From the NCBI GenBank assembly GCA_009760855.2, contig WPIO01000006.1:9340001-9404000 (forward strand): 64,000 bases of DNA. Direction: 5' to 3'. The stretch is from Cristatella mucedo (lineage: Eukaryota > Bryozoa > Phylactolaemata > Cristatellidae). Each line of letters opens with the position of its first letter. Position 1 is the first letter of the stretch. Shown here piece after piece: positions 43,632-49,757 of this stretch. The notes under the pieces were generated by a model. The model saw only the letters and a list, made by a program, of their open reading frames with translations, ran no database searches and had not been told where the DNA came from. A program made the translations under genes and the position numbers.

Positions 43632-45280
43632 CTCTCATGAATGGTGGGTGTGTCAGTAAGCGACACAAGCTAAGCGATAGCAGCCGAATTTTGCGGTTAG
43701 CTGATTTTCACGGAGTATATTACAAAGTCTAAAAATACGCAATATAAAAGAACGAGCACACAGCAAGTTTTTCCCAAAAAGAATGGCAACGGTCATATTT
43801 ACTGAGTGCCAAGTATGCTCACCAAGAGGCCATTGTTCAGCTGAGGCCAGGAAATTACGTTTAAATCGGGTTTGATAAGCCTCTGAGTAAGGGCAATGAA
43901 GGAACAGATAGTCCAGACCTTTTCACCAGAGAAGTCTGAGACAGCAAGCAGTCAGAAGCACGTTGCAAGCAGAGAATGTAAGCTTGCCGCCTAATGAACT
44001 CCCGTCAATGAACTGCCCAGCACGCTGTTTCGTCTTGAAAATGAAAGTGAGCACCAGCTACAGCTGCTTCCACGAGTTGGTAGGACGACCGTCTAATTGC
44101 TGCACTATGACAAACGCACTGAAAACCCCGGCGACGAGTATGATTCGAGCGAGAGACCAAGGATAGTCTAAAGTCCTAAGTAAGCGTTACCACCCGCCAG
44201 TCATTGTTCAGAGCATGGTTTTGTAGATAACCAAACTAAAGTAGCTCCCTTCGCACAGTTCCCAGCCAACAAATTCCCAACCCAGCAGCAGCCGGTAGGC
44301 TATCTGCACTCTTGGCACCAAAAACCGGTGTAGACCCAAACGAGCACCGGCGATGCAAGGCAGTCTGTCGGTACCGGCAGAGACATTCAACAGAGCAGGG
44401 GTGGAGCCAGGATTTCCAGGATGGGGACAAGAAAGCTTCTGGCACATTCAGACATAATGACATAAGTACCAAACAAAAACAGATTATGAAAAAATTGACA
44501 AATCTAGTCGACTCGTTTCTTTTCTGTCTTCTCACTGCTCCTGCCCCTTGGGCCTGGAGAAACTTGTCCCCGGATATCGGTACTACCCTCTGTCCATGGA
44601 GGGGGGTAATTGCCCCCTCCTGCCTGCCTCTGGCTCAGCCACTGCTGCAGAGCCTAGCTCGGCTGCCTTTGAGCTTGACCTTGTCTGAGCACATTGCTAC
44701 CACCAGGTGGGTGGCCAGCTTGTGAGTAGGCTCACTCATGCAACGAGTCGAAAGCAGTCAACAGGTCGACCTGAGCAGCATCCAATTTACAAACAACCCA
44801 TGTAGGCTTTTTAGGAACTGGTGAGTGTGCCAGCCATTACAGAAGGTAGTTGAGCTAATTAAACAATAAAAATAACATACATGATGCATTTGTACAGTGC
44901 CCTCACAGAACTAAATCTCTTTCTATGTGCTTTACATGTGCTATCAAGGAAGAGTGTCACTGTGTTTAGTTATAACATCCGGTGTCTGCAAGCATTAGCA
45001 CACACGGTAAAATTCACAGGGATCCAGCAAACCCTGCGAGGAAATGGTGTTTTTAGCTTCTTATTAGCTATTGTCACATCTGAAGATGTCTTTACGTCCG
45101 TCCGGAGTTAGTTCCAGGCTAGGGGAGCATGCGAACTAAAGAGACGGTCTCCCAAGGATTTGAGGTCGATTCGAGGCACACCTAAACGGCTTGAATCAGA
45201 AGAGTGGTTGGTGTACCTTTGCAGCAAATGTAAAGTGCCTAGAAAGAGATTGAGTTCTCTGAGGGCGCTTTATCAAGTGC

Positions 45281-45311
<31 letters not shown>

Positions 45312-45899
45312 CCCAGCCTGATTGGGGGAGTAGTTTTGATGGGTAGGCTGGAGTAAGAGAATGGAGAGACCTAAAAGTAAACGATTAAACCTTAAGTCGA
45401 TATTGATGGAGAGCCAGTGCAGGTCGGCAAGAAGATGGTACCTGCTCACGTGTGTCGAGGCCATAGGCAACCAGCGACCCTCTGTCCAACGCCAGCAGCA
45501 GAACCTTCCCTGCAGTTCCCACTTCTCTACTCTCGAGCCCTAAAAATATGCATGCATATCTATAGTGGTGGGCCGGCACGGCATGAAAGCAGGCTGCAGC
45601 CAGTTGAAAGCAACATGAGTGCAGCAGGCGCCCTACGATTAGCTCAGGCGACCGACACCGCCAACAGCCTCGGATACCTGACTCGGCGGCCGACGCCTGC
45701 GCTGCCAATTCGCTCGAAGCTGTTCCCAGGGCACAGCCATTGACGACCTTGCTGCTGCTTAGAGTACAGGCCTCTTCGACAGCAGGACTGAACGTTGCGA
45801 GACGCTGCTGCCGCCCGACATCCCAGAGAATAGCCGTTCCATCACGCGAGCAAGAGACGACGTTTCGTCCTCTTTCGACTATGGCAGTGTCTTCAATCC
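11771..45899 (-). CDS. PAAF1: PAAF1-like WD40 proteasomal ATPase-associated factor, partial (5' exons missing)
   Basis: PAAF1 (Rpn14 in yeast) is a WD40 propeller that binds 19S ATPases and regulates 26S assembly. Five exons were found: 45899-45678, 45539-45442, 26808-26693, 25251-25157 and 11931-11771. Their phases agree at every junction (1, 0, 2, 1), giving about 230 residues that cover the C-terminal half of the ~390-residue family. Diagnostic stretches are DTAIVERGRNVVSCSRDGTA, REVGTAGKVLLLA, VNCCSFI, SATPLVKSLL and TGSDCDPVYRVAT followed by AACRDGAVRKYSL. The first exon found begins in phase 1, so at least one exon lies upstream and the start codon is not located. Introns are 138 bp, 18.6 kb, 1.4 kb and 13.2 kb, the large ones loaded with L2 and SINE copies. 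It ends in a short 3' UTR upstream of Wnt4. Confidence 0.9.
11932..13200 (-). other. CpG-rich end of the 13.2-kb PAAF1 intron
   Basis: GC-rich and CpG-dense. It contains a 23-bp direct repeat (12121-12143 and 12211-12233, 90 bp apart; about 29 bp with one mismatch). No exon recognised. Confidence 0.55.
11942..11961. repeat. 20-bp perfect palindrome at the PAAF1 terminal acceptor
   Basis: AACGCCGCGCGCGCGGCGTT is its own reverse complement. It ends 11 bp before the PAAF1 terminal exon and occupies the place of the polypyrimidine tract. Confidence 0.85.
13200..14390. other. Transition to AT-richer intron DNA
   Basis: CpG density falls sharply after about 13.2 kb, with one residual CpG-rich patch near 13780-14080. 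Short AT-rich pieces with TATTATAATAC and TATACA motifs lie at 13650 and 14190. No gene recognised. Confidence 0.5.
14391..14510 (+). mobile_element. tRNA-derived SINE, group 2 head
   Basis: The tRNA-like head is GGTTAAGGTGCACGCACTGA followed by a B box GCGGGTTCGAGTC. The downstream CCACTCCAAGCGTGAGTGAT then AGCC matches the body of the group 1 SINE. It appears to be a composite of one head type and the shared body. Confidence 0.55.
14890..15685 (+). mobile_element. L2/CR1-type LINE fragment, diverged
   Basis: The C-terminal part of the reverse-transcriptase protein survives with frameshifts: [34 protein letters not shown]-like, [11 protein letters not shown] and [16 protein letters not shown]-like pieces. 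It lacks the (ATT)n tail and abuts an oppositely oriented copy at about 15690. Confidence 0.75.
15690..16875 (-). mobile_element. L2/CR1-type LINE fragment with RT core, broken
   Basis: The minus strand reads, from high to low coordinate: NVINMSLASGHVPAPFKMA, LSKTLERV, FDLTAAFDTINHQVLLDCL (RT motif A), [20 protein letters not shown] (motif B), and WMAANFLILKDDEANLLAIG. The YADD region is disrupted. Several stops and frameshifts split it into three open pieces. It has no 3' tail and converges with the plus-strand copy. Confidence 0.85.
16876..16952 (+). repeat. Solo L2 3' tail
   Basis: TTTGCAGCAAATGTAAAG, then AGAAAGAGATCAAGTTCTCT, AAGGGTGCTATA and a short ATT run. It is an extreme 5' truncation carrying only the LINE's 3' hairpin tail. 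Confidence 0.75.
16953..18110. other. PAAF1 intron DNA, nothing recognised
   Basis: AT-richer intronic DNA. It includes a C run at 17204-17217 and a small inverted GTGCA motif pair near 17280-17340. No element or exon recognised. Confidence 0.4.
18120..18290 (+). mobile_element. tRNA-derived SINE with divergent head
   Basis: B-box-like GTGAGTTCGACTCCTAC, then CACACTGCAAGTGGTCTGAA and GGCATGGCTCTTCTGCTGC. This is a diverged version of the shared SINE body. Only about 170 bp can be followed. Confidence 0.45.
18670..19365 (-). mobile_element. L2/CR1-type LINE, 5'-truncated, with (ATT)n tail
   Basis: On minus the last ~150 codons of the LINE protein are nearly intact: [60 protein letters not shown] and the end [10 protein letters not shown] 3' UTR, the hairpin tail and (ATT)n at 18711-18677 follow. 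Its 5' end is near 19365. Confidence 0.88.
19380..19510 (-). mobile_element. Small L2 fragment
   Basis: On plus, GTCAGTCGGGAATGAGTTTC then GGGCTTTGGGC and GATCTCCAAAAGATTTGGGG repeat the region found in the element just before it, with more divergence. It is a separate older copy. Confidence 0.5.
20670..21190 (-). mobile_element. Degenerate L2-type LINE fragment
   Basis: Minus-strand frames retain weak equivalents of the LINE C terminus (FKKKLKTYP; a diverged LARLVRSDVSVATATLHQ-like stretch). On plus the landmark TTAAAGTCGATGAGCTGCTT then GGTGCAACGTGGCAGTTGCA aligns with intact copies. Confidence 0.6.
21235..21420 (-). mobile_element. L2 3' end with tail
   Basis: On plus: CACTCAGAGAACTGAATCTC, a CTT-rich insertion, CTAGACACTTTACA, then ATCACAAAGACCCACCAAAT and AAGTCAGGGGACGT. 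This is the 3' UTR and end of the LINE frame. The hairpin is expanded by a (CTT)n insertion. Confidence 0.65.
21541..21708 (-). mobile_element. tRNA-derived SINE, group 1, copy 2
   Basis: Reverse complement of the group 1 SINE: A-box-like TGGCACACTAGG (one mismatch), B box GGGTTCGAATCTTGC, shared body and a GATTTATTT end. More diverged than the other copies. Confidence 0.78.
21840..21912 (+). repeat. Second-group L2-type tail
   Basis: GCCTGGATAGAGATTAGGCT then CTCTTAGGATGCTTTAAAAG. This is the tail variant with GGATAGAGATT...CTCTTAGG. No coding part attached. Confidence 0.5.
22442..22626 (+). mobile_element. tRNA-derived SINE, group 1, copy 3
   Basis: Head GCCGCGATGGTACACTAGTT, B box GGGGATCGATTCC, complete body to CAGCTAGGATTTATTTACTT and ATTT repeats. 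Well preserved. Confidence 0.8.
22757..22815. repeat. (GT)n(TA)n(TTTA)n microsatellite
   Basis: Compound simple repeat of GT, TA and TTTA units. Confidence 0.85.
23225..23300 (+). repeat. Second-group L2-type tail
   Basis: TTTGCAGCAAGTTGTAACGT, GCCGGGATAGGGATTTGGCT, CTCTTAGGGCATTATACAAA. A diverged solo tail. Confidence 0.5.
23300..25150. other. GC-rich patch within the PAAF1 intron
   Basis: About 1.8 kb of GC-rich but CpG-moderate DNA next to the PAAF1 penultimate exon. Several long frames exist on both strands (for example 23445-23912 plus, 24531-25211 plus, 23364-23606 minus). None carries a recognised domain, so no gene is called. It could hold an alternative exon or a promoter. Confidence 0.4.
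24403..24530 (+). repeat. G-rich purine tract
   Basis: Almost pure G/A for about 125 nt with many GGG and longer runs, plus a run of about 13 G at 24306-24318. Quadruplex formation on the plus strand (non-template for neither gene here) is plausible. PAAF1 pre-mRNA would be C/U-rich. Confidence 0.7.
25157..25251 (-). CDS. PAAF1: PAAF1 penultimate exon (weak donor)
   Basis: 95 nt, phase 2 to phase 1. It encodes RDDAVESATPLVKSLLAPAA and then EAFGRALLHLCF. The SATPLVKSLL part aligns with the family's S.APVLSLL. Acceptor TTGCTGTAG is good. Donor G/GTTGGT is weak, but it is the position that gives the right phase and restores the expected GDGS motif across the junction. The exon's exact 3' limit is therefore less certain than its identity. 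Confidence 0.72.
25340..25440 (-). mobile_element. tRNA-like SINE head
   Basis: On minus, GTCGTGAGTTCGAGTCCTGC supplies a B box, with an upstream pseudo-A-box region TAGACCAGCAGT. The body is not clearly present. Confidence 0.4.
26480..26508. repeat. (CT)n microsatellite
   Basis: About 14 CT units, 185 bp beyond the donor of the PAAF1 exon at 26693-26808. Confidence 0.9.
26693..26808 (-). CDS. PAAF1: PAAF1 internal exon
   Basis: 116 nt, phase 0 to phase 2. It encodes IFDIKCSNSVNCCSFITDVI and then AVCGSEDGSLTVIDLRNT. This matches the PAAF1 stretch with NCCTF and a GTQDG...LDVR blade end. Acceptor CATTTTAG and donor AG/GTGAGT are both strong. Confidence 0.92.
27300..27400 (+). mobile_element. 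tRNA-like element with (AAT)n tail
   Basis: GGTGCATGATGATCGACTGG, ACCAGGTTCACGGCCTGG (B-box-like) and then (TAA)n at 27378-27400. Its tail abuts the tail end of the minus-strand SINE that follows. Confidence 0.4.
27401..27567 (-). mobile_element. tRNA-derived SINE, group 1, copy 4
   Basis: Reverse complement of the group 1 SINE: A-box-like TGGCACACTAGG, B box GGGTTCGATTCC, body with CTTCCGTCGCTATACAAAAA and end CAGCTAGGA. It shares the (AAT)n tract with the element on its left. Confidence 0.8.
27570..30750. other. PAAF1 intron DNA, no gene recognised
   Basis: Unique-looking intron DNA with an (AT)n run at 28604-28631 and a C run at 29819-29832. Short frames only. Confidence 0.4.
30755..31060 (-). 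mobile_element. Second-group L2-type LINE 3' region
   Basis: On plus: CATAGCACCCTAAGAGAACC, ATATCTCTATCCAGGCGCTT, then the 3' UTR landmarks GTTAGTAA, ACATGCACTGA and GGGGCAAAGGAAAAGCTGAC. These recur in order at 40405-40700 and, more diverged, at 46580. Confidence 0.6.
32752..32978 (-). other. Open segment with acceptor-like start, unassigned
   Basis: After the pyrimidine-rich CTGGTCTTTCAG the minus strand stays open, including LSEMKLHQLQLRQLCTG and REPLTSAEYKLKC. Composition looks protein-like but no family is recognised and no strong donor follows (GTGTCA at 32833 is the best). The plus strand is also open here. Confidence 0.18.
34372..34543 (+). mobile_element. tRNA-derived SINE, group 1, copy 5
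   Basis: Head GCCGTGATGGCACACTAGGT, B box GGGTTCGAATCC, body with a short deletion (the GTGATAGCCG block is missing), end CAGCTAGGATTTATTTATT. Confidence 0.8.
34690..34805 (-). mobile_element. tRNA-derived SINE, group 2
   Basis: On minus: A box TTGGCCCAGCGGTT, then AAGGTTAAGGTGCATGTA, and B box GGGCTCGACCCC. The AAGGTGCA...B box arrangement matches the heads at 14391 and 49310. Confidence 0.55.
35805..35850. repeat. (AC)n microsatellite
   Basis: About 21 AC units, followed by shorter AC runs to 35875. Confidence 0.95.
35880..37450. other. AT-rich intron DNA, nothing recognised
   Basis: Near 35880-35990 the segment CAAATATATG...ACATAATACAGGTATATA occurs twice in tandem (about 75 bp apart). 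A second short repetition (CTTGAATAAAAACT...CAATTTCTTATT) lies at 36373 and 36430. No gene recognised. Confidence 0.45.
37455..38470 (+). mobile_element. L2/CR1-type LINE, 5'-truncated, with internal 83-bp duplication
   Basis: Starts in RT motif E ([20 protein letters not shown]) and continues through [35 protein letters not shown] and the end FRTAFSGSL. The hairpin tail and (ATT)n close it at 38470. The segment beginning ATTGCTAAAATTCGGGCTTG is repeated after 83 bp (37620 and 37703), which shifts the frame. Confidence 0.9.
38980..39137 (-). other. Candidate terminal exon, unassigned
   Basis: After a good acceptor (TTCGCTAAAATTCAG) the minus strand encodes 51 residues, including AEEIMQRLVASKPIQIREVL and KNRDLTTSQK, ending at a TAA that overlaps an AATAAA hexamer. 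It starts in phase 1, so it does not fit after the PAAF1 exon at 45442 (phase 0). It might be the 3' end of another gene or a chance frame. The plus strand is also open. Confidence 0.25.
40405..41530 (-). mobile_element. Second-group L2-type LINE, degenerate
   Basis: Tail on plus TATAGCGCCTAAAGAGAACA then TAATCTCTATCCAGGCAATG. A long 3' UTR follows. The minus frame at 41513-41292 reads HHSIDDICFWMTTTFLKLSD then SKTDLIVYGKP, the equivalent of the [27 protein letters not shown] block of the main group. It defines a LINE subfamily distinct in tail and protein. Confidence 0.7.
41695..41785 (+). repeat. Solo L2 3' tail
   Basis: TTTTGCAGCAAATGTAAAGT, AGAAAGAGACTGAGTTCTCT, GAGGGTGCTATATC and (ATT)n. 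No coding part attached. Confidence 0.75.
42465..42968 (+). CDS. Hypothetical 167-codon open frame
   Basis: The longest open frame outside repeats in this intron, starting MSLCIYFKGTLPSTLPLYAS and ending in WWPGASVQTLKP. No motif or family recognised. It lies antisense to PAAF1. It could be a transposon relic or a chance frame; no promoter or splice context was identified. Confidence 0.2.
   Translation: MSLCIYFKGTLPSTLPLYASNFELYVHLHIYKAVKTYQDLCDTLYTMELHKQRSGWLLCLIIHHQDLVVCPVLRLLRVFFGSPQRNELQKVNLKVTWTCITYTILKKERQTAYYIWLLSGNWGVILKADNYKQIRNTVLDITHDNEIASQIERLSWWPGASVQTLKP
43550..43629. repeat. (AT)n microsatellite
   Basis: About 40 uninterrupted AT units. Confidence 0.95.
44870..45437 (-). mobile_element. 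L2/CR1-type LINE fragment abutting a PAAF1 splice donor
   Basis: On plus: tail CAGTGCCCTCACAGAACTAA (44893), 3' UTR, then AGTTCCAGGCTAGGGGAGCA and GATTTGAGG. After an inserted piece (45196-45310) it continues GGTAGGCTGGAGTAAGAGAA, to CCAGTGCAGGTCGGCAAGAAG. That last part is the HWLP coding region. Its 5' junction is within about five bases of the PAAF1 donor at 45441. Confidence 0.82.
45196..45310 (+). repeat. Solo L2 tail nested in the opposite-strand L2
   Basis: CTTTGCAGCAAATGTAAAGT, AGAAAGAGATTGAGTTCTCT, GAGGGCGCTTTATCAAGTGC, then (ATT)n. It interrupts the minus-strand element, whose halves continue on either side. Confidence 0.82.
45442..45539 (-). CDS. PAAF1: PAAF1 internal exon
   Basis: 98 nt, phase 1 to phase 0. 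It encodes LESREVGTAGKVLLLALDRG and continues to a final TREQ, matching the family's REVGT.AKMLLLAREDK segment. Acceptor ATTTTTAG follows a 138-bp intron. Donor is CAG/GTACC; an L2 fragment begins within about five bases of the exon edge. Confidence 0.9.
45678..45899 (-). CDS. PAAF1: PAAF1 internal exon (WD40 blade)
   Basis: 222 nt, phase 1 to phase 1. It encodes DTAIVERGRNVVSCSRDGTA then ILWDVGRQQRLATF and VNGCALGTASSE. This is the most conserved part of PAAF1, with the WD40 Ser-Arg-Asp-Gly...Trp-Asp ending. Acceptor is ACTGCAG; donor is TCAG/GTATCC. Confidence 0.93.
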
Positions 45900-46250
45900 C
45901 TGCAGTGCGATCGATGCCGACAATGATGAGCAGCTCGGCAAACTGCCAGAGACAAGGGGCAAAGCTTGCAAAGCAGGAGGGGATAATCGCAGCCAGGCTG
46001 GCTCATGCTGAAGCAGTGGCACGAGCGTGCAGCGGAGCCGACTGTCTGCTGGCAAGCCTCTTGAAATCGTACCGATCGCTGTGCTTGGCCAGCAAGTCAG
46101 CCAGTCAGCTGCTTTCGCAAATGCAGGTGGCATCACTTGCCCAGCATTCCCGCCGACAAAGAGCTGCCGAGCAGAACTCACACGACGTAAGCAAATTATG
46201 TACAGAGCGCCCACGCTGGTAGTTAACTCGCCCAGAGGCATTGGCGCGAT
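45900..46250 (-). pseudogene. Possible decayed WD40 exon upstream of the first PAAF1 exon found
   Basis: A GC-rich open segment just upstream of the first PAAF1 exon. One frame reads LYIICLRRVSSARQLFVGGN then AGQ, resembling the PAAF1 segment that ends VLSGGMDAQ. An overlapping frame reads WASDATCIC, resembling the following WS.EDASC. A third reads LTG then LAG after a stop. The pieces are in family order but in different frames, as expected of a frameshifted exon relic. The resemblance is partial and could be chance; the functional counterpart exon would then lie further upstream. Confidence 0.25.
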
Positions 46251-46579
46251 TGACCGCTGACACAGTAGCTGTTGCTTTGAGACGCGAGTGCACAGATCTA
46301 GTGGGCTTTTACCTCTCCTTATTCAATCATTTTTATATGCATAATGCGTTAAGCGTTGCTGCTGCAAGAACTATAAACTTAATAAACAGGAGCAAGCCGA
46401 ATGCCCACAGCTGCTGTGAGTGCCCTATTCTCGTGGCAAATGTCGGTTGTGGTAAATGCCGTGTTTCCAGAAAAGCACGCCAGAAGGGCTAACTTCAGTT
46501 CTTGAACCATCTTGCCTTCGCAATGAATTATGATGATGCTAAAGAGGATTAATTGCAATCTACCTATGAATGGGTCTGT

Positions 46580-48130
46580 CGATTGTAAAGCACCTAAAGT
46601 GACCTAAATCTCTATCCAGGCAATTTACATCATATATCCAGAATTGAGAGTTAGTAACATGTATGCAACAGTATCAAGCTTAGACAAGCGTGAAAGCACA
46701 CTGAGTATCGTTCATAGGCCAGCATGCTAAAGCACAAATGACACAACAAGACCCTTGAGGCCATCTGTCAGTAGGACCTCTGGCTAGCAACATACAACGC
46801 ATCATGTAGAGGCAAGCATGCAAATCACACAAGAACGACTATAGAAAAGTTTACAGCTAAGGTCAAAGCTAAAGCAGATGCATCTAGCTGAAACTTGAAT
46901 GATGCAAATTTATTGCAGGCAGCGACCGGAGCAGGAAGCTCCTTCCCGACTTTCGGTGTGACGATAGACCAGACAAAAGGCCGGTAATCTAGATTTGATG
47001 TCACCCACGAACGAAAATGAACAATGAACAAGTTAGGCTGTCGTACTTTGGTCGAAGCCGACCCTAGTTTTTGTCAAATGACAAGACATTTAGAACAGCA
47101 CACTCAAGTAAGTGGCAGATGTCACTGGAATGATGCTAGATGCACCAAGTTTGAGGGCAAGGTATTAAAACTTGAGGGTGACTTAGGTTGGCCTTATCAA
47201 CGCTCAGGTTTCGAAAGTCATTGGCAGTTCAAGCAGGAATGTCGTCGGTGCAAGTTACAAGGGAATTAAGTGAGTCGGATACTGAGCAAGCCTTAGAATG
47301 GTCGAAGGATAGGTAGAGCTGAATTTCATCAGCATAGAAATGAAAGCCGAGATTGTATTTGGCAATGACATAGGCCATAACGAGACAGACAGACAGACAG
47401 AGACACGGAGAGAAAAACAGAGACAGAGGAGACAGAGATACAGAGAGAGTATAGATAGCTCAAAGAAGGGTGCCCAAAATCAAACCCTGAGGTAGTCCAT
47501 ACTTTATGAGCTTCCCGAATAACCAACAGCCATATACATCTACAATCTGGCATCACTCACTAAGACGGGGCCTAACCCAGTTCTGCACTGCACCGTTGAT
47601 ACCTGGGTGTGTGAAGAGGCACCCCAGATGGATTTGGTGGTTAATTGTGCCAAATGCTGCTGAGGCATTTAGGAGAGCCAGAAGAGAGCCCCTACCCTGA
47701 TCAGCATTATCGAGGTCAGTTCAAAAAGCAAAGCGAAGCAGTGTCTGTAGAATGGTTAGCTCTACATCACAATTGGAACTTGCTAGTAAGATAGGATAAA
47801 CAGATGATATCGTTTAGCTTCTGGGCCACCACAGGTTGAGTACGAATAGGAGATTGGACACAGTTACTTACTATATATTCTCATACTCAAGGGTAGGGTG
47901 TTTAAAGAGTGGCCTGACAACAGCTGTTTTCAGACGGGAGGAGACTTCACAAGTAACCAGGGATATATTTACAATATCTGTCATAGTGGACAACAGCAGG
48001 TCCATGCATCTCATTAAGAGAAGTTTTAGGACAAGATGTAGACAGGCTTTTTTTAGCACAGGAGATACAATTTAAATATGAGTTCAATAGAGACAAGTGT
48101 GATGAAACAGAGAGAATAATAGGAGATGTG
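46580..48130 (-). mobile_element. Second-group L2-type LINE with RT remnants
   Basis: The minus strand retains, in order: LLMRCMDLLLSTMTDIVNIS, LKTAVVRPLF, LLALLNASAAFGTINHQIH (RT motif A), KYGLPQGLILG (motif B) and FHFYADEIQLYLSF (motif C with YADE instead of YADD). The tail TTGTAAAGCACCTAAAGTGA then CTCTATCCAGGCAATTTACA lies at 46585. Frameshifts and an (ACAG)n/(GA)n insertion at 47382-47450 break it. Confidence 0.78.
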
Positions 48131-48139
48131 GGTTGCAGT

Positions 48140-49300
48140 CTGACAGGGAGGAGATGGAGTCGCTCGTCCGTTCTATCTTACCTACGAAGAATTTGAAGAC
48201 AATACTGGACTAAGTAGTCATAGGGATCACTGGGCAGTATGTTTGTTTGTGAGAGGCTACTAAGATTGTCGATAGTGAAATTAAAAATTCTGGGTTATAG
48301 ATCTGCGATTCCATTACTTTGTATATAATTTGGAAATATACTAAGCTAAAATAGCCTGAAACAACCTACAACAATCCTCAAGCACCAAGAGGAGTTCCGA
48401 CTTTTTAGCAGCTTTCTCAAGCGTTAGTTTAGCGATCCTGGTTTTCTTTAGTCAGTCGTAAACCGAAGGGGGTCTCAGCCGGGACACATCAGCCATTCAG
48501 TTAGAGGTACGAAATCATCAAGAACGTTGGCTCGCATCATGTTGCAGTATTGCATCAAAGAGAGATGATCGGTTTGAGGATCCAGCAGATTGGCAGCATA
48601 CGAAAGTCTGCTGCCACCAACAATAATACCAGAAGACCTCCTGCTTCATCTACTCACACGTGACTTGATAAGTCGAAACCGACTCATTCCAGGGCAAATG
48701 AAATCCGGATGTGATTAGCAGTGCAGAAATGGGTGACGATAAGGTGCTATCGCTGGCGAGAATTTGATCAAGGACATGCACTGAATGCAATTAAAGTGTG
48801 TGTGGGTTTGAACGTGACCATGAAGGCAGGAAGACTCAAACCATGAAAGCATGTTGGAACAGATCGGATCACACGGGTAATTAAAACGGATTTTGAAATC
48901 CCCATGAATGACAAGAGAGCGATTCATAGATCAAAGAACAAAGAAAGTCAGATAATCAGAGATGAAGCTGGGATTGCTGCTTGGTGAATAATAAAATAGT
49001 GCCACCATCGGCAACTTATTTCAAGCTGGAAAAGAACCAGAGATTCAAAAGCAAGGATCGAGAAAGGCTTGAGATTGAAAGAGATAAGGGCGATAGCAGC
49101 AACTTTACCAATTTTCAACGATTTCTGAGTATGAAAAAAGGGTACAATCTGGGGTAGCATTGGTGATAGCTGAGCAGTTCTCCAACCTCAATCGTGTCAC
49201 AGTAACAGTAAAATAGTGTTGTCAAGTTAGCAGGCTCTTAACTGCTTACTGCACAAGGAGTAGGCATTCCACTGGCTGAGCTATATGCCACCCTGGTTTG
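48140..49300. other. No feature recognised
   Basis: Moderate-GC DNA with short frames on both strands. No repeat family or exon identified. Confidence 0.35.
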
Positions 49301-49309
49301 GTCTAGAGT

Positions 49310-49462
49310 TAGAAGTGCTCGCCATTAATAACAAGATCAGGGTGAATGCACTTGATGACCAAGGTCGCAGGCTCGAGTTCTGCGGCACATGTGAAGCGCT
49401 TGGATAGAGATTAAGTTCTCTTATGGCGCTATATAAATGAATTATATATATATATATATAAT
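49310..49462 (+). mobile_element. SINE with tRNA-like head and L2-type tail
   Basis: Head GGGTGAATGCACTTGATGAC with B box GCAGGCTCGAGTTCTGC. It continues directly into GTGAAGCGCTTGGATAGAGA, TTAAGTTCTCTTATGGCGCT and ATATAAATGAATTATATATA. The second half is the tail of the second L2 group. The junction is seamless, about 140 bp in total. Confidence 0.7.
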
Positions 49463-49664
49463 GCAGAGAATGGGTAGTAAAATTAACCGTTGTTCTAACG
49501 GAAGAACGATGCTTCAATTGGTTACAATTGGTTAAGTTAGTTTGGTGCCCCCAGCCACCTCTAGAACTTCCACTCGTCCAATGTTCTACGGACAATAGCT
49601 ACCTCGTTAAACTTGTCAAAAACATGTAGTGACATTAAATTTACCTATTTATGAAGATCGGGCT

Positions 49665-49757
49665 AACTTTGCAGCAATTGTAAAGCGCCTAGAAAAAATT
49701 GAGTTCTCTGAGGGCGCTTTATCAAATGCATTATCATTATTATTATTATTATTATAA
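49665..49757 (+). repeat. Solo L2 3' tail
   Basis: CTTTGCAGCAATTGTAAAGC, GCCTAGAAAAAATTGAGTTC, TCTGAGGGCGCTTTATCAAA and (ATT)n. Confidence 0.8.
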
